Source: Bacteroidales bacterium (GTDB taxonomy: Bacteria > Bacteroidota > Bacteroidia > Bacteroidales > UBA7960). Taken from it: DNA of 21,868 nt. The notes under the pieces are model-generated. The model ran no database searches and was not told the origin of the DNA. It was given only the letters and a program-made list of their open reading frames with translations. Positions 1 to 7,720 of this stretch are shown here, one piece after another (position 1 is the stretch's first letter; each line of letters opens with the position of its first letter). Made by a program: the position numbers and the translations under genes. The stretch is taken from assembly GCA_007124575.1 (NCBI GenBank), contig SLEW01000012.1, positions 1 to 21,868 of the forward strand, in the 5' to 3' direction.

Positions 1-603
1 CCCATGACCACCGACCATCATGCAGCCCGGATGGTTCTGCGGAACCTCAGCACAGAAAGCGTCCCTGTGCAGGGCACTGCGATAGGAAGCGCACTGGCCA
101 GGGCTTCACTGGCTTTTGTGGATGAAGAGCGTTCCCATAAAACCATTATCCTTATAAGCGATGGTGAAAGTCATGAGGATGACCCTGTAGGGTATGCCAG
201 GATGGCAGCAGAGCGGGGGATAACCATTCATACCGTAGGAGTTGGCAGCCGGGAAGGTGCACCTATACCTGTGTATGAGAACGAACAAATGACTGGTCAC
301 CTGCGTGATGCCGACGGCAGAGTTGTTGTCAGCAAATATGACGAAGATACCATTCGTGAAATAGCTGTAGTAACTGGCGGGATATTCCAGCACGGCAGCG
401 GTCCCGACATGGGGCTGGATCTTATCCTTGAAGAGATCAGGGAAATGGAAAAAGAAGCCTATGAGACCAGTATATTTGCCGATTATGAAAGCCGCTTTCA
501 TTATTTGGCCGCTCTGGCACTTATTTTGCTAATATTGGAAACGGTTATATTGGATAGAAAAAACAGGATTCTGGAAAAATTCAAGCTTTTCAAATCACGT
601 TAA
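1..603 (+). CDS. batB: BatB, VWA-domain aerotolerance protein (5' partial)
   Basis: This is the C-terminal part of a Bat-type von Willebrand factor A protein; the true start lies left of the window, and the ATG at position 4 is internal because the frame is open to base 1. Visible are the MIDAS threonine region (GTAIGSALARA, about residue 24 of the fragment) and the MIDAS aspartate motif ILISDGESHE (about 49-58). The DxSxS part is missing with the N-terminus. One membrane helix near the end (about residues 165-183) is followed by a short basic tail, as in BatB, which is anchored at both ends in the inner membrane. batC begins 12 bases downstream and batD and batE follow, so this is the classic bat operon. 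BatA would be expected just upstream. BatA versus BatB is decided by the position directly before batC, not by a diagnostic residue. Confidence 0.88.
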   Translation, partial: PMTTDHHAARMVLRNLSTESVPVQGTAIGSALARASLAFVDEERSHKTIILISDGESHEDDPVGYARMAAERGITIHTVGVGSREGAPIPVYENEQMTGHLRDADGRVVVSKYDEDTIREIAVVTGGIFQHGSGPDMGLDLILEEIREMEKEAYETSIFADYESRFHYLAALALILLILETVILDRKNRILEKFKLFKSR

Positions 604-615
604 CATATATAGATT

Positions 616-1377
616 ATGATCGTGCGGATGCTGATATGTGTGACATTATGTGCTGCTGCGTTATCGTTGCAGGCTGGGGACGTGCGTCAGATGATCAGAG
701 AGGGCAACCGACTGTTTGAACAGGAGCAATATGCCGGGGCAGAGGAAAAATACCGCCAGGCGCTTACCCTGGATGAAGATAATAAGAATGCCCTTTTTAA
801 CCTTGGCAATGCGCTTTACATGCAAGGTCATCTTGATGAGGCACAGGCGATATTTGAATCCCTGAGTCATGATTTTGATGAACCGCAAAAGTTAACGGAT
901 GCATTGCACAACCTGGGAAACAGTTTCCTGGGTCAGCAGCGGATCCCTGAAAGCATAGAAGCTTATAAGGATGCTTTACGCATTGCCCCTGACCAGGAAG
1001 ATACCCGGTATAACCTGGCTTATGCGCGCAGATTGTTGGAGGAAATGCCACCGCAGGATCAGCCTGGGCCAGACCAGGAGCCATCCGGGGAGGATGGACC
1101 GGAAGGTGAGCCTGACCATGGCAAGGATGATGCCGCTCCTGATCCGGACGACATGCATGATCAGCAGGATGAAGGTATGGATGAAGATCAGCCCGTCGAC
1201 CAGGAACCCACACCGTTGGATGATACCGATGACAGCCCGCCCCGCATGGATGAGCTGACAAAAGAGGATGCCGGGCGGATCCTTGAAGCGCTATTGCGCG
1301 ATGAGGAAAGGGTGCAACGGGAAGTGAACCGTGATGATACCATTCCCGATACCCTTCAAATTAATAAAGAATGGTAA
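616..1377 (+). CDS. batC: BatC, TPR-repeat aerotolerance protein
   Basis: The 253-residue protein starts with a short hydrophobic signal peptide (about residues 1-20, ending SLQAG), so it probably acts in the periplasm. Three tetratricopeptide repeats follow (about 23-56, 57-89 and 95-128, with NALFNLGNALY and DALHNLGNSF motifs). A long low-complexity acidic, proline-rich stretch (about 145-210) comes next, then a conserved tail (MDELTKEDAGRILEALLRDE) typical of BatC. TPRs mediate protein contacts, and BatC is thought to bridge BatA/BatB to the rest of the Bat complex. It lies 12 bases after batB and overlaps batD by 7 bases, which suggests translational coupling. A second Met at residue 5 could also be the start. 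Confidence 0.9.
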   Translation: MIVRMLICVTLCAAALSLQAGDVRQMIREGNRLFEQEQYAGAEEKYRQALTLDEDNKNALFNLGNALYMQGHLDEAQAIFESLSHDFDEPQKLTDALHNLGNSFLGQQRIPESIEAYKDALRIAPDQEDTRYNLAYARRLLEEMPPQDQPGPDQEPSGEDGPEGEPDHGKDDAAPDPDDMHDQQDEGMDEDQPVDQEPTPLDDTDDSPPRMDELTKEDAGRILEALLRDEERVQREVNRDDTIPDTLQINKEW

Positions 1378-3236
1378 TGATTTTTGATACCGCCATGTTA
1401 AGATATTTGTTGTTCATGCCCCTTTGGCTGCTTCTCTCCGGTGCATTGGCTCTGGCAGATGATCCGTCATTTACTGTATCGGCACCGCAACGCGTGGCTG
1501 AGGGAGAAAGGTTCAGGGTCACATGGACTCTGGATGCAAGACCTGATGATTTTCAGGCTCCTTCTTTTAATGGTTTCAGACGTATTTCCGGACCAAGTAC
1601 CTCATCAAGCACCTCTACGCAAATCATTAATAACCAGGTGACTACCACAGTATCCTATTCCTACACTTTTGTGCTTGAAGCGGCCGAAGAAGGTACTTTT
1701 ACCATTCCACCAGCCAGGGCGGTGATAGATGGCAGGGAGCATGCCAGCGAGTCGGCAAGCGTGGAAGTCACTGACGGGCCTGCTACATCCGCGCAGCCAT
1801 CGCAGCCGCGGCAGGAAGAAAGAGGTGATACACGCCCCGGGCCGGATGACATATTTATCAGGGCTGAGGTAAGCAACTCCTCCCCTTTTCAGGGCGAACA
1901 GATCATCATCAGCTATAAGCTTTACACGAGACTTTCGGTACAAAACTATAACATAGAACGTTTGCCGGCCTTCCAGGGCATGTGGACAGAGAATATTACC
2001 CCATCGGGACAGCCTTCGGTGACGCGTGAACTTATTGGAGAAGATATTTACAATGTGGCAGAGATTAGGCGCATGGCTGTTTTTCCGCAACGAAGCGGTG
2101 AAATCAGCATTGAACCCATGGAAGTGGAAATGGCAGTCAGAATACGTGCTGCCGACAGCCGAAGACCCGGAAGCCCTTTCGATGATTTTTTTGGCGGGTC
2201 ACCCTTCAGTCGTTATCAAACGATAACACACAGGGAACGTTCTGAACCGGTTATCCTGCAGGTTGAACGATTGCCCGCTGAGGGCAGGCCTGAGGATTTT
2301 ACCGGTCTGGTAGGCAACTTTGAGCTTCGTGCGGACCTCAGCCCGGATAATATCGATGTAAATGATGCGGCAAGTCTTAGCGTGACATTATCGGGCGAAG
2401 GCAATCTGCGCATGGCTGAGCTTCCGGAGGTGTCTTTTCCCAGACATCTCGATATTTTTGACCCACAGGTTACCGATGATATCCGCGTCTCAAGCTCAGG
2501 CATTAAGGGCAGTCGCCAGTTCGAGTATGTGATTATCGCCAGAAGCACCGGTGATTTTGAGATACCTGCCCTGAACTTATCCTATTTTGACCCGGGGTCA
2601 CGGACGTATCGCACACAAGAAGCAGGGCCTTTTTCACTTAGGGTTCATGGGGAGTTATTGACTGGTTCAGATGCTCCTGGCAGAAGATCCGGCCGTTGGC
2701 AAACAGAAGACATTCGTTACATACACACCGGTTCGGTTAACTGGCAATCGGCAGGTGACTTATTTTACAAGAGCACACGTTTCTTCTTGCTGGCTGCGCT
2801 GCCGCTTATCCTGCTGATTGTCTTCCTCATAATCTGGAAAAAGCACATGCAAAGCAATGCGGACATACAAGGAATCCGCATTAAAAGAGCACGCAATGCA
2901 GCCATAAAGCGATTGAAACATGCGGAAAGGATGCTTAGAGACAATCAAAGAGAGGCTTTCTTTGAAGAAATCTTCAAAGCACTCTGGGGCTATGTATCAG
3001 ACAGACTGGAGATTCCTGTGTCGCGCTTAAATAAGGAAAATGTGGCATCAGCATTTGCCTCAAGGCATATTCCTTCCGACCTGGCAGACCGTTTTCTGGA
3101 AGGTCTTTATGAATGCGAGTATGCCCGTTTTGCCCCTATGGGAGAAGAAAGACCCATGGATATAACCTATGAAAAAGCCCTGGATACCATTGTGACCCTT
3201 GAAAAGGAACTAAGAAAAAACAACACGAAACGATGA
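1371..3236 (+). CDS. batD: BatD, oxygen-tolerance membrane protein
   Basis: This 621-residue BatD-family protein has a signal peptide, a long periplasmic beta-rich region, one membrane helix at about residues 465-490 and a cytoplasmic helical tail of about 130 residues. The N-terminal theme (PSFTVSAPQRVAEGERFRVTW, followed by a question of Ig-like strands) and the phrase SVSYSYTFVLEA-like pattern around YSYTFVLEAAEEGTFTIPPA are characteristic of the family. The first ATG overlaps batC by 7 bases, but the in-frame ATG at 1395 gives a cleaner signal peptide (MLRYLLFMPLW then ALALADD), so the true start may be 1377 or 1395. The stop codon overlaps the batE start as ATGA. In the Bat complex BatD is the large periplasmic component linked to stress and oxygen tolerance, and its exact biochemical activity is not known. 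Confidence 0.9.
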   Translation: MVMIFDTAMLRYLLFMPLWLLLSGALALADDPSFTVSAPQRVAEGERFRVTWTLDARPDDFQAPSFNGFRRISGPSTSSSTSTQIINNQVTTTVSYSYTFVLEAAEEGTFTIPPARAVIDGREHASESASVEVTDGPATSAQPSQPRQEERGDTRPGPDDIFIRAEVSNSSPFQGEQIIISYKLYTRLSVQNYNIERLPAFQGMWTENITPSGQPSVTRELIGEDIYNVAEIRRMAVFPQRSGEISIEPMEVEMAVRIRAADSRRPGSPFDDFFGGSPFSRYQTITHRERSEPVILQVERLPAEGRPEDFTGLVGNFELRADLSPDNIDVNDAASLSVTLSGEGNLRMAELPEVSFPRHLDIFDPQVTDDIRVSSSGIKGSRQFEYVIIARSTGDFEIPALNLSYFDPGSRTYRTQEAGPFSLRVHGELLTGSDAPGRRSGRWQTEDIRYIHTGSVNWQSAGDLFYKSTRFFLLAALPLILLIVFLIIWKKHMQSNADIQGIRIKRARNAAIKRLKHAERMLRDNQREAFFEEIFKALWGYVSDRLEIPVSRLNKENVASAFASRHIPSDLADRFLEGLYECEYARFAPMGEERPMDITYEKALDTIVTLEKELRKNNTKR

Positions 3237-3997
3237 GTTTTCGAATAATGCTTTATGTCTGGTCTCTGATCCTGTTGCTTCCATTATGGTCTCATGCACA
3301 ATCGCCCGAAGACCTCATGGAAAATGGCAATCTTGCCTACATGGAGGAAAATTTTGAGGAGGCGCTTGAGCGATACAGCAGGATTGTCAGGATGGGAAAG
3401 GAATCTGCCCCGCTGTACTATAATATAGGAAACGCATGGTACCAGAAAGGAAGTATCGGCCAGGCCATACTTTACTACGAGCGGGCACTGAGGTTGAATC
3501 CCTCCTATGAGCCGGCCCGGCATAACCTGCGTATCGCCAGGAGCAGCATTATAAGCCCGGTAGAAGAAATACCAGCCCTGTTTTTTCAACGATGGCACGA
3601 TAGTTTCATAGCATTGTTCTCTGCTGACAGATGGGCAATCATGGCAATAGCAGGACTTTTCCTGATGGCCTTATGTATAGCTTTTTATGTGATCAGCCGG
3701 TATGTCTGGCAGAAAAAACTCTTTTTTGCTTTGGCTATAATAATGCTATTGATGGGCATCACAGCTCTTTATTCGGCCAACAGGCAATACCACCTTCGTT
3801 ATGAAAAGGTGGAGGTTATTGTAATGGATGAAATGCTGCATGTCCGAAGTGCCCCGGCAGGTAGCGGCACAGATCTGTTTGTAGCTTATGAAGGCACAAA
3901 GGCCGAGGTAATCAACAAGATCGACAATTGGTTGGAGGTCCGCTTTGCGGATGGAAATATAGGCTGGGTTAACGATGATGCCGTGGAAACCATTTAG
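3233..3997 (+). CDS. batE: BatE, TPR plus SH3b-like membrane protein
   Basis: The 254-residue protein has a signal peptide (about 1-23, ending SHAQ), TPR repeats at about 25-105 (SAPLYYNIGNAWYQKG and QAILYYERALRLNPSY), two membrane helices (about 134-155 and 163-181) and a C-terminal bacterial SH3-like domain from about 190 (LHVRSAPAGSGTDLF, then GWVNDDAVETI). This order is that of BatE. The start codon overlaps the batD stop (ATGA), so it is the last gene of the operon. SH3b domains often bind peptidoglycan or peptides, and here the domain is predicted to face the periplasm. The stop at 3995-3997 lies only two bases from the stop of the convergent minus-strand gene, leaving no room for a separate terminator. 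Confidence 0.9.
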   Translation: MSFRIMLYVWSLILLLPLWSHAQSPEDLMENGNLAYMEENFEEALERYSRIVRMGKESAPLYYNIGNAWYQKGSIGQAILYYERALRLNPSYEPARHNLRIARSSIISPVEEIPALFFQRWHDSFIALFSADRWAIMAIAGLFLMALCIAFYVISRYVWQKKLFFALAIIMLLMGITALYSANRQYHLRYEKVEVIVMDEMLHVRSAPAGSGTDLFVAYEGTKAEVINKIDNWLEVRFADGNIGWVNDDAVETI

Positions 3998-3999
3998 TG

Positions 4000-4485
4000 T
4001 CATTCCCGGCCACCGGAATCCTGCCGGTGCCTGCGCTGTGCTTCACGGAAAAGCATGCGGTTAAAACCGCGTTCTGCATAAAAGAGCAATGCAACCTGCT
4101 TCACGCTAACTACTTCGAGCATTTTTTCGGTATACTCCCGGCGCAAGGCTGCAGATTCTTCAAAACGCGTGATCTCGGCTTCAATAAATCTTGCTGCCTC
4201 ATCTTCTGTCATGTCTTCAGGGTCTGGCATGGCATCCCGCTTTTCCCTGTAACGTTCTGAAATCTGATCTATCTTATGGGTGTATTCATTGTAAATGGGC
4301 CAAAAGACTTTGGCATCCTCAGGGTTTAGAGACAGTTTGCGTGTTATATAGGATATGCGACGTGCCTCTATGGCTTCTTTGCGTTCATCACGTTGCTGGC
4401 GTCCCGGCCTCTCCCCGCGCTGGGCATAGGTCAGCTGGCCGCCTGCCAGCAGAAGAGCCAGGAGAAAAAGAATGATTGTGCGCAT
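4000..4485 (-). CDS. Secreted Spy/CpxP-like protein, putative sensor in an ECF sigma locus
   Basis: From the ATG at 4485 the protein is 161 residues with a clear signal peptide (MRTIILFLLALLLAGG, then QLTYAQ). The mature part is highly charged and helical. It carries the pattern RRISYITRKLSLNPEDAKVF followed by WPIYNEY, which I recognise from Bacteroidota proteins often labelled 'sensor of ECF-type sigma factor' and which resembles the Spy/CpxP periplasmic helical fold. An in-frame ATG at 4512 would add nine residues before the signal peptide and is less likely. It follows the membrane protein and sigma factor in the same direction, and its product could report envelope damage or chaperone misfolded proteins (inference). 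No catalytic residues are evident. Confidence 0.75.
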   Translation of the reverse strand: MRTIILFLLALLLAGGQLTYAQRGERPGRQQRDERKEAIEARRISYITRKLSLNPEDAKVFWPIYNEYTHKIDQISERYREKRDAMPDPEDMTEDEAARFIEAEITRFEESAALRREYTEKMLEVVSVKQVALLFYAERGFNRMLFREAQRRHRQDSGGRE

Positions 4486-4525
4486 ATTCCGTGTTTTTCC
4501 TTGTGTTATCATATTCAATTGCTAT

Positions 4526-5053
4526 TTAATCCAGTGAAGATAATAAATAATCACTTTCGATGCCATAATAACTTGCTTCCTCAAAAAGGTATTCCATCAT
4601 CTCATCATAATCCCCGGCATCGGCAACATCATCCATTTCGAGCCCATACATGATCTCCTCAGCACTAAGATCAGTATCAAGCACCATATCATATATCTGT
4701 TTGTGATCGAGATCGCTGCGTAATGAGAAGTACTCAAAGTCGGCCTCATGTGCAGCTTCGTAAGGATAATGACCGTTCATGCTGTCGCTTCCCACGAAGA
4801 AAAGGGATATCGTTAGACTGACGAGCAGCAAGAGGCTTGCGGCCCATGCAAGAGCTTGCCGGGGCGTAGCTGCCGGCAGCGTGAGCAGTTTCTTCTTCTC
4901 GCTGCTGTCGCTGCGCCTGGCTGTAATTATACCCGGGAGAGATTCGAAATAACCTTCCGGAAGGTCAAAACCCGATGGCTTGCCTTCTGCGGGCAGACTA
5001 CTGCCGAGCTCCCTGAGCTCTTTTCTGATTATTTCTTTGTTTTCCTTTTGCAT
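4526..5053 (-). CDS. Single-pass membrane protein, probable anti-sigma factor
   Basis: The 175-residue protein has a cytoplasmic N-terminal part containing FDLPEGYFESLPG (about 29-41), a short motif common in Bacteroidota membrane proteins encoded next to ECF sigma factors. One membrane helix lies at about 66-88 (AWAASLLLLVSLTISLFF). The C-terminal part outside the membrane is strongly acidic (about 95-175) and ends in repeated short blocks rich in D, E, Y and L. It has no zinc-binding HxxxCxxC anti-sigma motif. The gene sits 48 bases after the sigma gene in the same direction, so an anti-sigma or regulatory partner role is the simplest reading. That role comes from context and topology, not from a recognised domain. 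Confidence 0.72.
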   Translation of the reverse strand: MQKENKEIIRKELRELGSSLPAEGKPSGFDLPEGYFESLPGIITARRSDSSEKKKLLTLPAATPRQALAWAASLLLLVSLTISLFFVGSDSMNGHYPYEAAHEADFEYFSLRSDLDHKQIYDMVLDTDLSAEEIMYGLEMDDVADAGDYDEMMEYLFEEASYYGIESDYLLSSLD

Positions 5054-5101
5054 AACACGAATGCTTTGTTAATTAGACGATAAACAAAGGCAGGGGTTTA
5101 A

Positions 5102-5647
5102 TCATGAGACAACTGATTTTTCGATTTTCTTCACGGCATGGTGATAGGATGCTTTCAAAGCACCCTCCGAAGTATCCAGGACTTTAGCCATATCTTCGTA
5201 TTTCATCTCATCGAAATACCGCATGTTAAATACGACCCTTTGTTTCTCAGGCAATGCGAGTATGGCTTTCTGCAGTTTTTTCTCCATATCGTTACCCCGG
5301 TAATAGGCGTCTGCTTCAAGGGTTTCTTCCAGCTGTTTGCTCACATCCACCATGGGCATCAGGTTTCTTCTTTTCTTTTTTTTGAGAAAAGTAAGTGCCT
5401 CATTTGTGGCGATCCGGTATATCCAGGTGTATAGAGATGAATGCTGGCGGAATTTTGGCAGGGCCTGCCATGCTTTGATGAAAACATCCTGTACGATATC
5501 GTTGGTATCATCATGACTGATGACAAGCCTCCTGACATGCCAGTATACGGCTTCCTGGTATTTTCTCACGATATGGTTGAAGGCCTGGTTTTCTAAACCG
5601 GCCTTTGAAAACATCTCAAATAACTCTTCGTCCGTATGCTGTCCCAT
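5102..5647 (-). CDS. ECF-family RNA polymerase sigma factor
   Basis: This is a 181-residue sigma-70 family protein of the extracytoplasmic function type. Region 2 spans about residues 23-92, with DDTNDIVQDVFIKAWQALPK (core binding and -10 recognition) and YTWIYRIATNEALTFLKKKK. Region 4 spans about 125-178, with LPEKQRVVFNMRYFDEMKY and the helix-turn-helix MAKVLDTSEGALKASYHHA. There is no region 1 or 3, as expected for ECF sigmas. The next two genes encode a membrane protein and a secreted helical protein, so it is probably controlled by an envelope signal. It begins 24 bases after the stop of the transketolase C-subunit gene, so read-through from that operon is possible. I saw no separate promoter in the gap. 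Confidence 0.92.
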   Translation of the reverse strand: MGQHTDEELFEMFSKAGLENQAFNHIVRKYQEAVYWHVRRLVISHDDTNDIVQDVFIKAWQALPKFRQHSSLYTWIYRIATNEALTFLKKKKRRNLMPMVDVSKQLEETLEADAYYRGNDMEKKLQKAILALPEKQRVVFNMRYFDEMKYEDMAKVLDTSEGALKASYHHAVKKIEKSVVS

Positions 5648-5671
5648 CTCTCAGACCATTAAAGCCTGGTT

Positions 5672-6628
5672 TTATCCTTTATCCTGCATAACCTGCTGCA
5701 CAGCTTTCACGATATTCCGGGCATCCAATCCGTATTTCACCATCAGCTCATGTGGCTTGCCGCTTTCGCCAAAGCTGTCCTGAACAGCGATCATACGCAT
5801 CGGTGTGGGTTGCCGTGTGGCAAGTAGGTGGGCGATGGCATCGCCAAGGCCTCCGTTCAGCTGATGCTCTTCTGCAGTTACCGCACATTTTGTTTTTGCT
5901 ACTGATTGTATGATGCTTTCCGCATCTAAAGGTTTAATGGTGTGAATATTAAAAATTTCAACACTAATGCCTTTCTTGTATAGCTCTTTGCCTGCTTCCA
6001 GGGCTTCCCACACCAGATGTCCGGTAGCAAAAATACTGACATCAGACCCCTCATTCAGCCTGATCGCCTTACCCAGCTCGAAATGATCATCAAGGCTGGT
6101 GAAGTTAGGCACTTTGGGACGGCCAAAGCGCAGGTAGACCGGTCCGTGGTGTTTAGCTATTGCTGCGGCGGCCAGTCTTGTCTGGTTATGATCACAAGGT
6201 ACAACCACACTCATGTTGGGCAACATGCGCATCATCCCGATATCCTCAAGCATCTGATGTGTGGCACCGTCTTCGCCGAGCGTAAGTCCGGCATGCGAAG
6301 CGCATATTTTTACATTTTTTTCGGAATAGGCAATAGACTGCCGTATCTGGTCATACACCCTGCCGGTGCTGAAATTGGCAAAAGTGCCGGTATATGGAAT
6401 TTTACCGCCAATGGTAAGGCCAGCCGCGACACCCATCATGTTGGCCTCCGCGATGCCCGTCTGGAAGAAACGATCGGGAAACTCCTTCTCAAAGTCATTC
6501 ATCTTAAGAGAACCAGTCAGGTCGGCGCAAAGGCCCACCACGTCCGGATTGGTGCGTGCTACATCCAGCAGCCCCAATCCAAAACCAGACCGTGTATCTT
6601 TTTTTTCTTCAAATCTATATTCTTTCAT
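5672..6628 (-). CDS. Transketolase, C-terminal subunit
   Basis: This is the second half of a split transketolase (318 residues from the ATG at 6628), covering the pyrimidine-binding and C-terminal domains. It works with the N-subunit to move two-carbon ketol units in the non-oxidative pentose phosphate pathway, using thiamine diphosphate and a divalent metal. The cofactor-activating glutamate is in TGIAEANMMGVAAG (E at about residue 61). SHAGLTLGEDGATHQ (about 111-125) and the late LDAESI and AEEHQLNGGLGDAI segments match the family. The frame continues upstream to a TTG at 6715, but those 29 codons lie in a repeat-like intergenic stretch and lack family similarity, so 6628 is chosen. The N-subunit lies upstream across a 194-base gap. 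A 1-deoxyxylulose-5-phosphate synthase-like enzyme is less likely given the neighbour. Confidence 0.9.
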   Translation of the reverse strand: MKEYRFEEKKDTRSGFGLGLLDVARTNPDVVGLCADLTGSLKMNDFEKEFPDRFFQTGIAEANMMGVAAGLTIGGKIPYTGTFANFSTGRVYDQIRQSIAYSEKNVKICASHAGLTLGEDGATHQMLEDIGMMRMLPNMSVVVPCDHNQTRLAAAAIAKHHGPVYLRFGRPKVPNFTSLDDHFELGKAIRLNEGSDVSIFATGHLVWEALEAGKELYKKGISVEIFNIHTIKPLDAESIIQSVAKTKCAVTAEEHQLNGGLGDAIAHLLATRQPTPMRMIAVQDSFGESGKPHELMVKYGLDARNIVKAVQQVMQDKG

Positions 6629-6661
6629 GTGTTTGTAGTTTTGCAACTGTTTTGACTCTAA

Positions 6662-6720
6662 GTGTTTATGTTTTTGAAAAAAGTTCAGGGCGCTTTGCGA
6701 GCCCCGCGAAGCCAAAGGGC
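6662..6720 (-). repeat. Repeat-like intergenic element between transketolase halves
   Basis: Read on the minus strand, this stretch contains GCGCCCTGAA (6693-6684) followed by AAAAACATAAACAC (6675-6662). The same two words occur again near the right end of the window (21858-21867 and 21712-21725). It also holds an imperfect inverted repeat, GCGCTTTG (6690-6697) with CAAAGGGC (6713-6720), seven of eight pairs. It has no gene of its own. The shared words suggest a dispersed intergenic repeat family (inference). Confidence 0.4.
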
Positions 6721-6807
6721 CATCGGATAATCATACTCTTGTTTATCAATCTTTTAGTGTGAAGGTTTTATGATCCTGAAATGTGGTTTGCCTTACACTG
6801 ATAATTG

Positions 6808-6821
6808 AACCTTTAAAGGTT
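6808..6821. repeat. 14-base perfect palindrome after the transketolase N-subunit
   Basis: AACCTTTAAAGGTT is a perfect palindrome one base beyond the stop codon of the minus-strand transketolase N-subunit gene. It could form a short stem or bind a dimeric regulator. No T-tract follows on the minus strand, so it is not a standard terminator. Confidence 0.4.
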
Positions 6822-6822
6822 A

Positions 6823-7668
6823 TTAATAATCTCCCAGGGTTTCCCTGAAATTGGTCATGGCCTTTTCAAACTGCTCATCGTTTGGTGGTTTGCCATGCCA
6901 TTCATGGGTACCCATCATAAAGTCGACCCCGTAACCCATGTCGGTATGCATCAGGATAACGACAGGTTGTTGCTTTCCGCATTGCTGTTTTGCCTTTTCC
7001 AGCGTGTCAAGCGTGTCTTGCATGTCGTTGCCGTTCATTTCAAGCACCTTCCATCCAAAGGCTTCCCATTTGGCATGAAGGTCACCCAGGGGCATCACAT
7101 CATTTACGGCTCCATCAATTTGCTGACCGTTATAGTCAATGATACCGATGATGTTGTCTATCTTTCTGCCGGCCCCAAACATGGCAGCCTCCCATATCTG
7201 GCCTTCCTGTTGTTCGCCGTCGCCCATAAGGCAATAAACAAGGTGCGGATCATTGTTAAGCTTTTTGGCAAGGGCTGCACCGCATGCCACGCTAAGACCC
7301 TGTCCCAGTGAACCGCTGGCAACACGTACGCCGGGCAATCCTTCTTCCGTGGCCGGATGTCCCTGCAATCGCGTGTCGATCTTACGAAAGGTGCCAAGCT
7401 CACTGGTATCGAAATAACCGCTTCTCGCCAGCACACTATACCAGCCTGCTGACAAATGCCCGTTGGAAAGGAAAAAGAGGTCCTCTTCTGTGCCATCCAC
7501 ATTGAACTTTTCCGGATTATGTCTCATCACGCGGAAATACAAGGCGGTAAGAAGATCGGCGCAACCCAGCGGCCCGCCCGGATGCCCCGACTGTGCACCA
7601 TGTACCATCCGTAAAATGTCACGACGTACCTGTGTGGCAATGTCTTGTAGTTCTGTAATCTCTCTCAT
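6823..7668 (-). CDS. Transketolase, N-terminal subunit
   Basis: The 281-residue protein is the thiamine diphosphate-binding half of a split transketolase. It has AQSGHPGGPLGCADLL (about 25-40), with the histidine that contacts substrate and cofactor. The TPP motif starts at GDGEQQEGQIWEA (about 149-161) and ends with the metal-ligand asparagine in IIDYNGQQIDG (about 177-187). ASGSLGQGLSVACG (about 117-130) is also typical. It lacks the pyrimidine and C-terminal domains, which are supplied by the gene downstream. Split transketolases of this kind are known in many bacteria and archaea. It starts 52 bases after the ABC-F gene and in the same direction, so the genes may be co-transcribed. Confidence 0.93.
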   Translation of the reverse strand: MREITELQDIATQVRRDILRMVHGAQSGHPGGPLGCADLLTALYFRVMRHNPEKFNVDGTEEDLFFLSNGHLSAGWYSVLARSGYFDTSELGTFRKIDTRLQGHPATEEGLPGVRVASGSLGQGLSVACGAALAKKLNNDPHLVYCLMGDGEQQEGQIWEAAMFGAGRKIDNIIGIIDYNGQQIDGAVNDVMPLGDLHAKWEAFGWKVLEMNGNDMQDTLDTLEKAKQQCGKQQPVVILMHTDMGYGVDFMMGTHEWHGKPPNDEQFEKAMTNFRETLGDY

Positions 7669-7720
7669 GATCTATTGATTTATTGTGTTGTTTTAAATAA
7701 GATGATTCGGTCTGAGGAAG

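Noticed and set aside
797..1261. Long minus-strand frame opposite batC
   Set aside because: It is the shadow of the proline- and aspartate-rich batC sequence and is full of H, P and C, unlike a real protein.
4011..4029. Inverted repeat CACCGG-AATCCTG-CCGGTG between the convergent batE and Spy-like genes
   Set aside because: It lies inside the last codons of the minus-strand gene, has only six pairs and no T tract, so it is not called as a terminator.
6629..6715. N-terminal extension of the transketolase C-subunit from a TTG at 6715
   Set aside because: The 29 extra residues lie in the repeat-like element, show no family similarity, and the ATG at 6628 begins directly before the conserved domain.
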